From contig NZ_JAEMNX010000003.1 in NCBI RefSeq assembly GCF_016463975.1, positions 248,001 to 312,000 of the forward strand: a stretch of 64,000 nucleotides of DNA, written 5' to 3'. This document shows positions 51,868 through 61,373 of this stretch, piece after piece. Numbering within the stretch: the first letter of the stretch is position 1; each line of letters opens with the position of its first letter. A program made the translations under genes and the position numbers. Origin of the DNA: Marinomonas transparens. GTDB taxonomy: Bacteria; Pseudomonadota; Gammaproteobacteria; Pseudomonadales; Marinomonadaceae. Below the pieces are notes generated by a model that worked only from the letters and a program-made list of their open reading frames with translations, ran no database searches and had not been told where the DNA came from.

Positions 51868-53001
51868 ATGAAGATAACGCAAATAATCACCCATCATTTG
51901 ACTCACAAACTCGAAAAGCCCTTTCAATCTGCGTCCATGCACTTTACTTCTCGCGATCATTTATTGCTTGAAATACATTGTGATAACGGTCTCGTCGGCT
52001 GGGGAGAATGCTTGGGGAATCGCATCACCAATGACGCCTTCATAACAGCAATGACACCACTACTAATCGGTAAAAATGCCCTAGATATTGAGCCTATCTG
52101 GCTGATGCTTTACAACACTTTTCGCGATCAAGGACAACGCGGTGCCACGATCAACGCCATCAGTGGTATCGATATTGCCCTATGGGATCTCGCCGGTAAA
52201 TATCACCAATGCCCTACATACCAACTCATGGGCGGCGCATTTAGAACGCGTATTCCTGTGTATGCAACAGGCGGCTTCCACATCATAGGAGAAGATCGTA
52301 TCGAAAGCCTGATTAAAGAAGTATCAGGTTATAAACAACAAGGCTTTGAAGCAGTAAAAATAAAAATTGGCTTTGGTGTCGACTTAGATGTTGCCTCCAT
52401 CAAAGCCGTTAGAAAATGCCTAGGTAATGACATTGAGCTGATGATAGATGCCAATCACGGCTACGATCATATTGATGCTGCTCGCGTGGCGAACCAAGTG
52501 GCTAGCTGCGATATTCTTTGGTTTGAAGAGCCCGTCGTCCCAGAAGCACTTTCTAGTTATGAAAAATTACGCAGCACTCAGCCTATTCCACTCGCTGGTG
52601 GCGAAACTTGGCATTCTCGCTGGGGAATTAACGAAGCCCTCAAACAAAATACCGTTGATATACTGCAACCTGATGTTTGTGGTGTAGGAGGACTAAGCGA
52701 AGCGAGGAAGATTCTCACCCTATGTGATATTTATGGTGTACGTTGCATACCTCATGTTTGGGGAACCAGTATCGCCTTAGCTGCAGGACTGCACTTTCAT
52801 GCGGTCATTCCACCTAACCCACCTTCTCCGGGCAGTAACTCTCCTCGCTTTGAGTATGATCAAACCCATAATCCATTCCGTTCAAGCATAGTGACAACAC
52901 CATTCGAACTGGATAATGGCCACTTGAACGTCCCAAGCGGATACGGTTTAGGCATTGATGTTATCCGTGAAGAAATCGCTAAATACACGCCTCAACACTA
53001 A
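51868..53001 (+). CDS. gci: D-galactarolactone cycloisomerase (enolase superfamily)
   Basis: Converts galactaro-lactone to 2-keto-3-deoxygalactarate. This 377-residue protein resembles the Agrobacterium Gci in order and wording of conserved segments: KPFQSASMHF, GLVGWGECLG, RDQGQRGATINAISGIDIALWDLAGK (about 94-119), KIKIGFGVD (the K-x-K catalytic pair), MIDANHGY, FEEPVVPE (metal ligands) and PHVWGT. The start at MKITQI agrees with the family; an upstream ATG would add 23 unrelated residues. It is followed after 10 bases by the lactone isomerase gene. Confidence 0.92.
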   Translation: MKITQIITHHLTHKLEKPFQSASMHFTSRDHLLLEIHCDNGLVGWGECLGNRITNDAFITAMTPLLIGKNALDIEPIWLMLYNTFRDQGQRGATINAISGIDIALWDLAGKYHQCPTYQLMGGAFRTRIPVYATGGFHIIGEDRIESLIKEVSGYKQQGFEAVKIKIGFGVDLDVASIKAVRKCLGNDIELMIDANHGYDHIDAARVANQVASCDILWFEEPVVPEALSSYEKLRSTQPIPLAGGETWHSRWGINEALKQNTVDILQPDVCGVGGLSEARKILTLCDIYGVRCIPHVWGTSIALAAGLHFHAVIPPNPPSPGSNSPRFEYDQTHNPFRSSIVTTPFELDNGHLNVPSGYGLGIDVIREEIAKYTPQH

Positions 53002-53011
53002 AGGAATTGTC

Positions 53012-53860
53012 ATGGCTCGCACACTCACTGGCAATGCACCACGCATTGCCCTACCAAAAGGCAGCGTCGACACCCACATACACGTTTATGACGCTCAGTA
53101 CCCTTCATTACCTGGTGGCCCAAACATCCCTGTGGATGCAGCAAATGTAGCCGATTACCTCAAGGTGCAAGCGTGGCTTGGTTTAGAAAAGGTCGTTATC
53201 ACCCAGTCTAACGCCTACCAAACAGACAATACGGTTCTTTTAAAAGCTTTAGATGTTCTTGGCGATAAAGCCCGTGGCATTGTTGTCGTGACAACTGAAA
53301 CTAACGATGCAACTATTCAAAACTGGCATGAACGCGGGGCTCGTGGCGCTCGCATTATGGAACTAAACGGTGCCGTGCGCCTAAAGGATTTACTCGAAGT
53401 AAATGCAAAAATTAGACTCTTTGATTGGTCCTGTATCGTTCAATTTAATGGTTGTGAAATGCTTGAACGCGCCCCCTTACTAGAAAAAATTCAAGGGGAT
53501 TACGTGATTGACCATCACGCGAAATTTTTGCCTCCAGTATCACCTGATTCAAAGGAATTCAGTCAATTGCTCAGATTGATTGATAAAGGCAATTGCTACT
53601 ACAAAATAGGCGCTTGTTATGAAAGCTCAGCAACAGGCGGCCCACAGTACGAAGACCTTGCAGAACATTCACGCCGCATCATAAAACACGCCCCAGAACG
53701 CGTTATCTGGGGCAGTAACTGGCCTCATGTTTCTGGCACACCAGAACAAGCCCCTAACGATGTTGAACTACTCGATACAATAATGAGCTGGATACCCGAT
53801 GAAAGCGCCCGCCAAGCCATTTTTGTCGACAATCCAAATAGACTTTACTGGAACCACTAA
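53012..53860 (+). CDS. D-galactarolactone isomerase (amidohydrolase family)
   Basis: Interconverts galactaro-1,5- and 1,4-lactones ahead of the cycloisomerase. The 282 residues match the Agrobacterium enzyme in layout: RTLTGNAPRIALPKGSVDTHIHVYD (metal-binding HIH), NIPVDAANVADYLKVQAWLGLEKVVITQSNAYQTDN, VIDHHAKF and WGSNWPHV (D/W region). It belongs to the amidohydrolase (PF04909-like) superfamily. AAGGAA precedes the chosen ATG; an earlier in-frame ATG lies inside gci. Pairing with gci confirms the role. Confidence 0.92.
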   Translation: MARTLTGNAPRIALPKGSVDTHIHVYDAQYPSLPGGPNIPVDAANVADYLKVQAWLGLEKVVITQSNAYQTDNTVLLKALDVLGDKARGIVVVTTETNDATIQNWHERGARGARIMELNGAVRLKDLLEVNAKIRLFDWSCIVQFNGCEMLERAPLLEKIQGDYVIDHHAKFLPPVSPDSKEFSQLLRLIDKGNCYYKIGACYESSATGGPQYEDLAEHSRRIIKHAPERVIWGSNWPHVSGTPEQAPNDVELLDTIMSWIPDESARQAIFVDNPNRLYWNH

Positions 53861-54102
53861 ATCATCATTCAACTTAGCAATGACGATGGAAAGCAGTCAC
53901 TATTTCATTATGTGGCTGTTTTTTTTGTCCCTTTGACTCAATCCTATCAAGCGTGAAATCACCTCAATAATGCAAAATGCGGCAACTTACTATTCCGCAG
54001 AGACTTTGCGCTATGAAAAAATGATACAAAAGCGGCTTTTCTAAAAATAATTTTTTTGCTCTTATAGAAGAGACAGCGACTTCACCCATAAGGATATTAA
54101 TC

Positions 54103-55863
54103 ATGATGAAACGAAATAATTGGTTAAAAATAGCCACCCTAAGCCCATTGTGGTTAGTCAGTAGTCTCAGTTTGGCCACCGGACAAGCGGCTGACTCTGT
54201 GGCACCAGAAGCCGCCAGCGGTACACAAAAAAAAACCTTAGCCCATGCCCAAGAATTCATGGTGGCGACAGCCAATCCAGTCGCCACTAAAGCGGGCTAC
54301 GACATATTAAAAGCCGGTGGCTCTGCTATTGATGCACTCGTCGCGGTGCAGATGACCTTAGGCCTAGTTGAACCCCAATCTTCTGGCCTCGGTGGCGGCG
54401 CCTTTGCCGTTTATTACAATGCCAGCGCAAAAAAGCTAACCACCTTCGACGGCCGAGAAACCGCACCATTAGAAGCCACACCAGAACTGTTCCAAGATAA
54501 AAACGGCAAGCCACTGTCTTTTTATACGGCGGTAGTGGGTGGTCGCTCAGTGGGTACTCCGGGCACGGTTAAACTGATGGGAGAGCTGCATAATAGGTAT
54601 GGCAAACTCCCTTGGAAAGACTTATTAGCCCCTGCCGAAGCACTCGCAAAAAATGGCTTTATGGTTTCCCCTCGTTTATCTAGCTCGATAGAAAAAAGCC
54701 AAGAACGCCTAGCACGTTACCCTGATACAAAAGCCTACTTTTTTAATGGCGACGGCAGCCCTCGTGCCGCCGGCAGCGTATTAAAAAACCCTGAATACGC
54801 GAAAACACTAAACCTATTAGCCAAAGAAGGCAGTGACGTTTTTTATTATGGACAAATTGCCAAAGACATTGCCGATAAAGTACGTAACATTGAAGACAAT
54901 CCGGGGGTGCTTTCTATTGATGACTTCGCCACTTATCAGGTCAAAGAACGCGCACCGGTTTGCTTACCCTATAAGCAATACGACATTTGCGGTATGGGAC
55001 CACCAAGCTCTGGCGCCCTAACCGTTGGCCAAATTCTTGGTATCACTCAAGAGTTTGATCTAGCAAACATGGGCGCTCACTCAGCACAAGCTTGGCAAAT
55101 TATCGGCGATGCATCTCGTCTTGCTTTTGCCGATCGTGGACGTTACATGGCCGATACTGACTACGTCCCCATGCCCCAAGGTCTACTTGATAAAGCGTAT
55201 TTGAAAGCTCGTGCGCAACTGATTACTCAAGGAAAAGCACTAGAAAAGGTCGCACCAGGAGAACCCGCATGGAATCACCCCATTGCTCTAGCCGACGACA
55301 TTGCCATCGAGTTCCCATCAACCAGCCATATTTCTATTGTGGATAAAGAAGGCAACGCCGTATCCATCACCACCACCATCGAAAGTGGTTTTGGCTCTAA
55401 TGTAATGAGTCATGGCTTCCTACTCAACAATGAGCTAACCGATTTTTCCTTTAAATCTCATCAAGATGGTTATCCTATTGCCAACCGTTTGGAGCCAGGT
55501 AAACGCCCTCGCTCATCCATGTCTCCCACCATTGTCATGAAAGACTCACAACCCTATTTAGTGGTTGGATCTCCGGGTGGCTCTCGTATTATAGGTTATG
55601 TAGCAAAAACCTTGATCGCTCATATCGAATGGGGCATGGACATTCAACAGGCCATCTCTTTACCCAACATGGTTAATCGTTTTGGCACTTATGATCTGGA
55701 AAAAGGCACTTCAGCAGAGTCTTTTGAAAAGCCCTTAACAGACATGGGCTTCAAGGTATCAATAAGAGACTTAAATTCAGGCATTCAGGGGATTGTTGTC
55801 AACACAGGAGAATTATTAGGTGGAGCTGATACCAGACGAGAAGGTTTGGTATTAGGAGACTAA
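54103..55863 (+). CDS. ggt: Gamma-glutamyltransferase
   Basis: Periplasmic enzyme that hydrolyses glutathione and transfers its gamma-glutamyl group. The 586-residue precursor has a signal peptide (about 1-30) and the family features NPVATKAGYDILKAGGSAIDALVA (about 58-81), GLGGGAFAVYY, DGRETAP (substrate arginine) and GPPSSGALTVGQIL. The predicted self-cleavage nucleophile is Thr407 in PSTSHISIVD, giving a large and a small subunit; GSPGGSRI near 510 lines the oxyanion site. It starts ATGATG with AAGGA upstream. It is a one-gene unit in this window. Confidence 0.95.
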   Translation: MMKRNNWLKIATLSPLWLVSSLSLATGQAADSVAPEAASGTQKKTLAHAQEFMVATANPVATKAGYDILKAGGSAIDALVAVQMTLGLVEPQSSGLGGGAFAVYYNASAKKLTTFDGRETAPLEATPELFQDKNGKPLSFYTAVVGGRSVGTPGTVKLMGELHNRYGKLPWKDLLAPAEALAKNGFMVSPRLSSSIEKSQERLARYPDTKAYFFNGDGSPRAAGSVLKNPEYAKTLNLLAKEGSDVFYYGQIAKDIADKVRNIEDNPGVLSIDDFATYQVKERAPVCLPYKQYDICGMGPPSSGALTVGQILGITQEFDLANMGAHSAQAWQIIGDASRLAFADRGRYMADTDYVPMPQGLLDKAYLKARAQLITQGKALEKVAPGEPAWNHPIALADDIAIEFPSTSHISIVDKEGNAVSITTTIESGFGSNVMSHGFLLNNELTDFSFKSHQDGYPIANRLEPGKRPRSSMSPTIVMKDSQPYLVVGSPGGSRIIGYVAKTLIAHIEWGMDIQQAISLPNMVNRFGTYDLEKGTSAESFEKPLTDMGFKVSIRDLNSGIQGIVVNTGELLGGADTRREGLVLGD

Positions 55864-55891
55864 TTTGCTGCCAAACAAATTCAGCACTACA

Positions 55892-56653
55892 TTAGACAAC
55901 TAAACGTTTTTGATCTGAGTTATAAACACGATAGCAGTTTCGTCCTGATTCCTTAGCGTAAGACAGGGCGAGATCTGCGTATTTAAAGGCATTTTCAATG
56001 CTATCCTGATGATGATTGATATTCATTGAAACACCGATACTCACACTACAAGCAACTTGCTCTCCCTCATGTTCAATCAACATTTTTTTGGCTCCCTGAC
56101 AAATTTTATTTGCCACCGCCTCCGCTGTCGCTTGACTCATATTAGGTAAAAACACGGCAAACTCTTCACCGCCAATACGACCAATAATATTAGGCCTAGG
56201 GGCAAACTCTCGCAAAATTCGTCCAAATTTCTCTAACACAGCATCCCCACAAGCATGTCCATACCTATCATTGATGCATTTGAAGAAGTCCATATCGAGT
56301 ACAAAAAAGGCGTATTCAGCATCACGGTTAGACTCTGCACGATGCCAGTCATCACTCTGCTGATAAAAAAAACGCCAATTAGAGACTAAAGTAAGCTCGT
56401 CTATTCTCGCCATCATGCTTACATCGCGTTCTAGACGATCAATTTTATAAAACAAGCCAGCTAGGTGCCAAGAAACAAAAGGCACAACAAAAACAGGAAT
56501 TAAAGCCGCACGAAAAATATCTTCCCATAGGGAAGTATTAAAATCGAAAATAAAAGAAAGAGACACGTTACCGATAACAGCCAAGCAAGATGCGACAAGC
56601 GTGATCACCACCACCAGTTTCAGCCGTCCTAATTTTTGAACTTGTTTTCTCAT
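55892..56653 (-). CDS. GGDEF-domain diguanylate cyclase, membrane-bound
   Basis: A 253-residue predicted c-di-GMP synthase. Two membrane segments lie at about 13-35 and 43-65, followed by a GGDEF domain (about 83-250) with ARIDELTLVSNWRFFYQ, VLDMDFFKCINDRYGHACGD and the active-site loop GRIGGEEF (the GGEEF variant). An inhibitory R-x-x-D site is not obvious. The ATG has AGAGG at a proper distance; a GTG three codons earlier sits too close to that site. It has no sensor domain beyond the membrane part. Confidence 0.92.
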   Translation of the reverse strand: MRKQVQKLGRLKLVVVITLVASCLAVIGNVSLSFIFDFNTSLWEDIFRAALIPVFVVPFVSWHLAGLFYKIDRLERDVSMMARIDELTLVSNWRFFYQQSDDWHRAESNRDAEYAFFVLDMDFFKCINDRYGHACGDAVLEKFGRILREFAPRPNIIGRIGGEEFAVFLPNMSQATAEAVANKICQGAKKMLIEHEGEQVACSVSIGVSMNINHHQDSIENAFKYADLALSYAKESGRNCYRVYNSDQKRLVV

Positions 56654-56686
56654 ACTACTCACCCTCTTACATTAGGCACATCACAA

Positions 56687-57451
56687 TCAACCGTTCAACA
56701 AAACTAGCGACTGCCATATTAGCCTTAATGCCATGAAAGTTAATACCCCATTAAAAATGCGATGAAAATGCTTATCCGGCATACGCTTCAACAATTTAAG
56801 ACCTATCCATGTCCCGATGGCACCACTAATCACCATGCAAGCCAATAATGGCACCCAAGCAGATAAAGGGAACCCAGCCACTTCAAACACACCAATCTTA
56901 AGCACATGCTGTAGTGACATTGCGGCAGCAAACGTCGCGACAGTACGAAAACGATCTGCATGAACTTGTTTTACAAAAGACGCCACTAACGGACCTGTCG
57001 CACCAGCAAATAGTGTCATAAAGGTCGTTATCGCGCCCGCCAATGCCGTCCCCCATTTACCTAACACCATCTTGGGCAGCTTTGGTCCCCAGCATAGATA
57101 AAGAATAAAAAATGCTATCGTCAAATACATAATCGCTGGCGGCAAAGCAACCAAAACGAAACTACCGATTAAGGCTCCGACAATCGCACCGGGCAAAAAA
57201 GCCCCTATCAACTTCCAATCTATGTGTCGCCAGCTCATCGCTGCACGGCCGGCGTTAGAACCTAACTGTGCGACACCATGCAGCGGAATAATGAACTGAG
57301 GCGGTAGAACCTGCGCCATTACCCCAAGTAGCATTACGCCACCACCAGCACCAAAGCTAGCGGTAAAGAAAGAGGTAACCCCAGACACCAGCACTAATAA
57401 AATAAAAATATGAGGAGAAACTTGGTCAAAAAATAAAGCAGATAAGGTCAT
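56687..57451 (-). CDS. TauE/SafE-family sulfite/anion permease
   Basis: A 254-residue membrane protein with about eight hydrophobic segments. FTASFGAGGGVMLLGVMAQVLPPQFIIPLHGVAQLGSNAGRAAMSW (about 29-74) is the TauE/SafE (formerly DUF81) repeat, and the second half repeats the pattern near TFMTLFAGATGPLVASF. Family members export sulfite, sulfoacetate or other organic anions; the cargo here is unknown. It lies 34 bases upstream of the GGDEF gene. Confidence 0.88.
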   Translation of the reverse strand: MTLSALFFDQVSPHIFILLVLVSGVTSFFTASFGAGGGVMLLGVMAQVLPPQFIIPLHGVAQLGSNAGRAAMSWRHIDWKLIGAFLPGAIVGALIGSFVLVALPPAIMYLTIAFFILYLCWGPKLPKMVLGKWGTALAGAITTFMTLFAGATGPLVASFVKQVHADRFRTVATFAAAMSLQHVLKIGVFEVAGFPLSAWVPLLACMVISGAIGTWIGLKLLKRMPDKHFHRIFNGVLTFMALRLIWQSLVLLNG

Positions 57452-57594
57452 ATGGCAGCAGAGAAATCGCAGAAAAATAAGACAAACAGAATAACAAAAT
57501 GAACGATAGAAATCTCTCCACGCCCATTGTTATTGTTCTACGTGATGTAGAAAATAGAAACATATTCAGTCGCCTAAATTATTACTGGTAGCAC

Positions 57595-58953
57595 CTATTG
57601 CTTATAAATGTCTTTATCTAGATCGTACTTACGCATTTTATCGTAAAGGGTTTTACGCGGTAGGCCAAGCGCATCCATGGTACTTTTGATAGAACCTTTT
57701 TGGCGCATAAGTTCTTGTTCCAGTAAGGTTTTCTCAAAACGTTCCATTTGCTCTGGCAAGGTCATCACCCCCGGATTATTTTCATTGATGATGATTTGAT
57801 CAAACTCAAAAGAACCCGCCTCGCCCATTAGCACATAACGTTCGGCAAGATTACGCAGTTCACGAACATTACCGGGCCAATCATAACCTAACAAACTGTG
57901 CATCCGAGCGGCAGATAAAGGCTCGGACTCACGCTTATATTGTGCTGTCGCAACCAGACAAAAATGCTGCCAGAGCAGAGAGATATCCTCCTTACGCTCC
58001 CGCAATGGTGGAATGTCGACACGCACAACATTCAGCCGGTAATACAGATCTTCTCGAAAAGTATCCCCTTCACTAAGTTGCTTAAGATCCACCTTAGTCG
58101 CCGCCAAAATACGTAAATCCAAGTCGATACCTGTGTTCGAACCAAGCCGCTCTAAACGACGCTCTTCTAGCACTCGTAATAAACGAATCTGCATGGACAT
58201 GGGCATGCTTTCGATTTCGTCTAAAAATAAGGTACCACCATTGGCATGTTCAAGCTTGCCTATACGTTGGCTTTTGGCATCGGTAAAGGCACCCTTTTCA
58301 TGACCAAACAGTTCCGACTCCATGATGGAATCTGGCACAGCGCCACAGTTGATCGCAACAAAGGAATGGCCCCTTCGGGAGCTGTGTTCATGAATATAGC
58401 GAGCAACTAGCTCTTTACCCGTTCCCGTTTCCCCTTGGATCAAGATATCGGCAGCAGTATCAGCAACATGTAACAAAGCCTGGCGCAGACGATGAATGCC
58501 TTGCGTATTACCAATAATACGTGGACCGGGGGCATTTTGTGCAGCCAGCTCTAAACGCAAATTCCGGTTTTCTAAGGTTAATCGACGCTTTTCAGCCGCT
58601 CGACGAACCACTTCAATGAAGTCTTCATTGGAAAAAGGTTTTTCAATAAAATCATAAGCCCCATCACGGATGGCATTCACCGCCATACTGATATCACCAT
58701 GGCCTGTAATTAGGATAAAAGGGATCTCAGCATCGATTTTCTTCACATCTTCAAACAACTCTAAACCGCTTTTACCGGGTAAATTAATATCGCTAACAAT
58801 CACCCCAGACCAATCTAACGATAGACGCTCCATAACCCCCTGAGCACTAGAGAATTCATTGACTCTAAACTCTTCTAATTGCAAGGTTTGCGAAATCGCC
58901 ATGCGCACCGCCTGCTCATCATCGATCAAGATCACTTGCTTAGCATCAGGCAT
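57595..58953 (-). CDS. dctD: Sigma-54-dependent response regulator DctD
   Basis: A 452-residue NtrC-family activator. The receiver domain has D55 in SDINLPGKSG as the phosphorylation site, an AAA+ domain with Walker A GETGTGKE (about 169-176), and a C-terminal Fis-type helix-turn-helix (STMDALGLPRKTLYDKMRKY). The loop that contacts sigma-54 reads GAFTDA rather than GAFTGA. It lies 50 bases after the kinase gene. The sensory kinase has DctB features, so C4-dicarboxylate uptake genes such as dctPQM are the likely targets. Confidence 0.88.
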   Translation of the reverse strand: MPDAKQVILIDDEQAVRMAISQTLQLEEFRVNEFSSAQGVMERLSLDWSGVIVSDINLPGKSGLELFEDVKKIDAEIPFILITGHGDISMAVNAIRDGAYDFIEKPFSNEDFIEVVRRAAEKRRLTLENRNLRLELAAQNAPGPRIIGNTQGIHRLRQALLHVADTAADILIQGETGTGKELVARYIHEHSSRRGHSFVAINCGAVPDSIMESELFGHEKGAFTDAKSQRIGKLEHANGGTLFLDEIESMPMSMQIRLLRVLEERRLERLGSNTGIDLDLRILAATKVDLKQLSEGDTFREDLYYRLNVVRVDIPPLRERKEDISLLWQHFCLVATAQYKRESEPLSAARMHSLLGYDWPGNVRELRNLAERYVLMGEAGSFEFDQIIINENNPGVMTLPEQMERFEKTLLEQELMRQKGSIKSTMDALGLPRKTLYDKMRKYDLDKDIYKQ

Positions 58954-59005
58954 TTAGATTTCCTCTTAGCATTTTAGAACAATAGTTATTTAGGACGTTG
59001 GTCAT

Positions 59006-61303
59006 TTAAGTGATAGTCAATAAAGACGATTGAAAGCGCGGTAGCGTAACACAAAATTCAGCCCCACCGTTGGTTAGGTTATGGGCTCTGATTTGTCCTC
59101 CCATGGCATCGATAATTCGTTGACTAATAGAAAGGCCTAGCCCCAAGCCTAAACCAGAAGGTTTTGAAGTAAAAAAGGGTTCGAAAAGGTGTTTAATCGC
59201 TTCTTCACCTAAACCATTCCCCGAATCTTGAATGCGAATCATCACCTGTGTCTCAGTCCCCGTTTGTTCAACCACCACTCGCTTAGAGTCCATGTTTGAT
59301 TCAACAATGGCATCAGCGGCGTTCGCTAATAAATTGACTAAAACCTGCTCCAGAAAGACCATATCACCATTTACTATCAGGTCTTGATCTTCCGTCACAA
59401 GCAGTTCAATCCCCACTTCTTTGTAGCGTGTTTCCATGATTTTTAAAGCGCCCATAATGGCCGTCTGTACCGCTATTGGACCTTGATGCACATCACCCTT
59501 ACGAGCAAATACCTTAAAACGCGCAATGATGTCACCCATATGATGACCCAGCTGACTAATATGCTGTAGGTTGGCATGGGCCTGTTCATACTGCTTGCGA
59601 TCTAAAAACTTCAAACCATTACCGGCAAAAGCACGAATCGCCGTCAAAGGCTGGTTCAATTCATGATTCAAGCCTGCACTTAATTGCCCTAACACTGCCA
59701 GTTTTGCGGTTTGTATCAACTCCCGCTGAGTGCCTTTATGCTCTGTAATCTCTTGACGTAAACGCGTATTAGCCCCCTCCAGTTCAAAGGTTCGCTCTCG
59801 CACCCGCTCTTCTAACTCTTTTCTTGCTTGGGTAATTTCTTGCTCATAACGTTTACGCTCCGTCATATCATGAAAGGTCACCAAGTAACTGCGACGATTA
59901 GGGAGTTGCATTTCACATAGGGTCATTTCCACCGGCACAGAAGACTGATTGGAATAACATAAACGTCCTTCTCTCGTCAGTACTTTAACGCCTAAATCAC
60001 CGGCTGAATCCAATACATTCTCAGGGTCAATTCGGTAAGAAGCATCTTGCTCTACAGAAGGCCGAAGCTTTTGCTCGACAGATTGAAACAACACATTCAA
60101 AGGCTGCCCTACTAAAGGCGCTAATGGCTGGCCCACAAGCTTTTCGACCGCAGGGTTAAAAGACTCAATTTTGTAGAATTCGTCTAAGGTTACCAAACCC
60201 GCCTGAGTATTTTGAATCACTTCACGGATATAAGCTTGATTATGACGGGTCATTTCATTGGCATCTGACCTTTCTCGCAACATGCGTGTACGCAACATAG
60301 CAAGACCAAACAATAACCCAGTGATGGTCACACCACCCGCAAAAATAGCGCGCCACAGGGCAATTTCTTCATTGATGTTTTTTAATGGCGCCAGAATAGA
60401 AATGGTAAAACCCAGTAATCGAATGGGTCGGCTCATCTTAAGAAATGAGCGACGCTCTAATTCACCATTCACCGTATTGGTTTCTAAAAAATCGACAATT
60501 TGAGAGACTTCATCGAACGGTTTTTGATAAACAATGGCCAGTTTTTCAATCGGCTGATCCCGATAGCGTTGTGAATCGGCAATGCGCTGTAACTCTTCAT
60601 AGGATAGCTCGCCCAATACACGATACAACCAAGCAGAACGAGACCCACTAAACACAACACCATCAGGATCCAGTAACAAAAATTCATAACTTTGATTGGC
60701 AAAGCGTTTTTCAAACTGAGTGAGATCCACTTTAACCACGGCGACACCAACAATAGATTCGTCAACATAGACGGGATAGGAGAAATAATAGCCACGACGA
60801 TTAGAGGTAGTTCCCAGGGCATAATAACGCCCCGCTTTGCCCTGCATTGCGTCCTGAAAATAAGGTCGAAAGGAAAAATTACGACCAACGAAACTGGTGT
60901 CTTTTTGATAATTTGAGGCGGCGATGGTCAAACCATCCGCATTGAGTATGTAACTGTCTGACGCTTCTGTTATGCGATTAATCTGCTCCAACTCACGATT
61001 CAGATGACTAATATCAGCTTCAAAACCATCTTGTAACGCCTTTTTCACCCTATCGTTAGCCGCCAATAATGTAGGCATATGTTGGTATTTAGCAATGGCA
61101 CTTTCCAACACACTGGCTAGTTGATTAAGCTGCAGTGACGATTCAATTCTGAGCTTTTTGATTTGTCCTGTTTTTACCGCTTCACCACCTTTCCAGCTCA
61201 CTAGAGCAACAAGAGCAAGTGCAACAATCCACAGCCAAACCAAGTACTTGGAAGCAACCGACCATTTCATTTTAAAACCAACATTGGCTTTCCATACATT
61301 CAT
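59006..61303 (-). CDS. dctB: Sensor histidine kinase DctB (with additional PAS domain)
   Basis: A 765-residue membrane kinase. A membrane segment at about 17-38 and another at about 313-334 enclose a periplasmic dCache region with YILNADGLTIAASNYQKDTSFVGRNFSFRPYF (about 98-129), the DctB dicarboxylate-sensing signature. A PAS domain (about 355-480) and a coiled coil precede the kinase core: H-box LGQLSAGLNHELNQPLTAIRAF (about 545), N-box ANAADA, G-boxes QDSGNGLG and GLGLGLSIS. The PAS makes it longer than classical DctB. The first ATG is chosen; a later Met is possible. Confidence 0.87.
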   Translation of the reverse strand: MNVWKANVGFKMKWSVASKYLVWLWIVALALVALVSWKGGEAVKTGQIKKLRIESSLQLNQLASVLESAIAKYQHMPTLLAANDRVKKALQDGFEADISHLNRELEQINRITEASDSYILNADGLTIAASNYQKDTSFVGRNFSFRPYFQDAMQGKAGRYYALGTTSNRRGYYFSYPVYVDESIVGVAVVKVDLTQFEKRFANQSYEFLLLDPDGVVFSGSRSAWLYRVLGELSYEELQRIADSQRYRDQPIEKLAIVYQKPFDEVSQIVDFLETNTVNGELERRSFLKMSRPIRLLGFTISILAPLKNINEEIALWRAIFAGGVTITGLLFGLAMLRTRMLRERSDANEMTRHNQAYIREVIQNTQAGLVTLDEFYKIESFNPAVEKLVGQPLAPLVGQPLNVLFQSVEQKLRPSVEQDASYRIDPENVLDSAGDLGVKVLTREGRLCYSNQSSVPVEMTLCEMQLPNRRSYLVTFHDMTERKRYEQEITQARKELEERVRERTFELEGANTRLRQEITEHKGTQRELIQTAKLAVLGQLSAGLNHELNQPLTAIRAFAGNGLKFLDRKQYEQAHANLQHISQLGHHMGDIIARFKVFARKGDVHQGPIAVQTAIMGALKIMETRYKEVGIELLVTEDQDLIVNGDMVFLEQVLVNLLANAADAIVESNMDSKRVVVEQTGTETQVMIRIQDSGNGLGEEAIKHLFEPFFTSKPSGLGLGLGLSISQRIIDAMGGQIRAHNLTNGGAEFCVTLPRFQSSLLTIT

Positions 61304-61373
61304 CAAAAGGGTTTTAACTCACTCTTTTCATTTTTTAATAGGATGCAAAAGTAATACTATCATTGTTGTCAAT

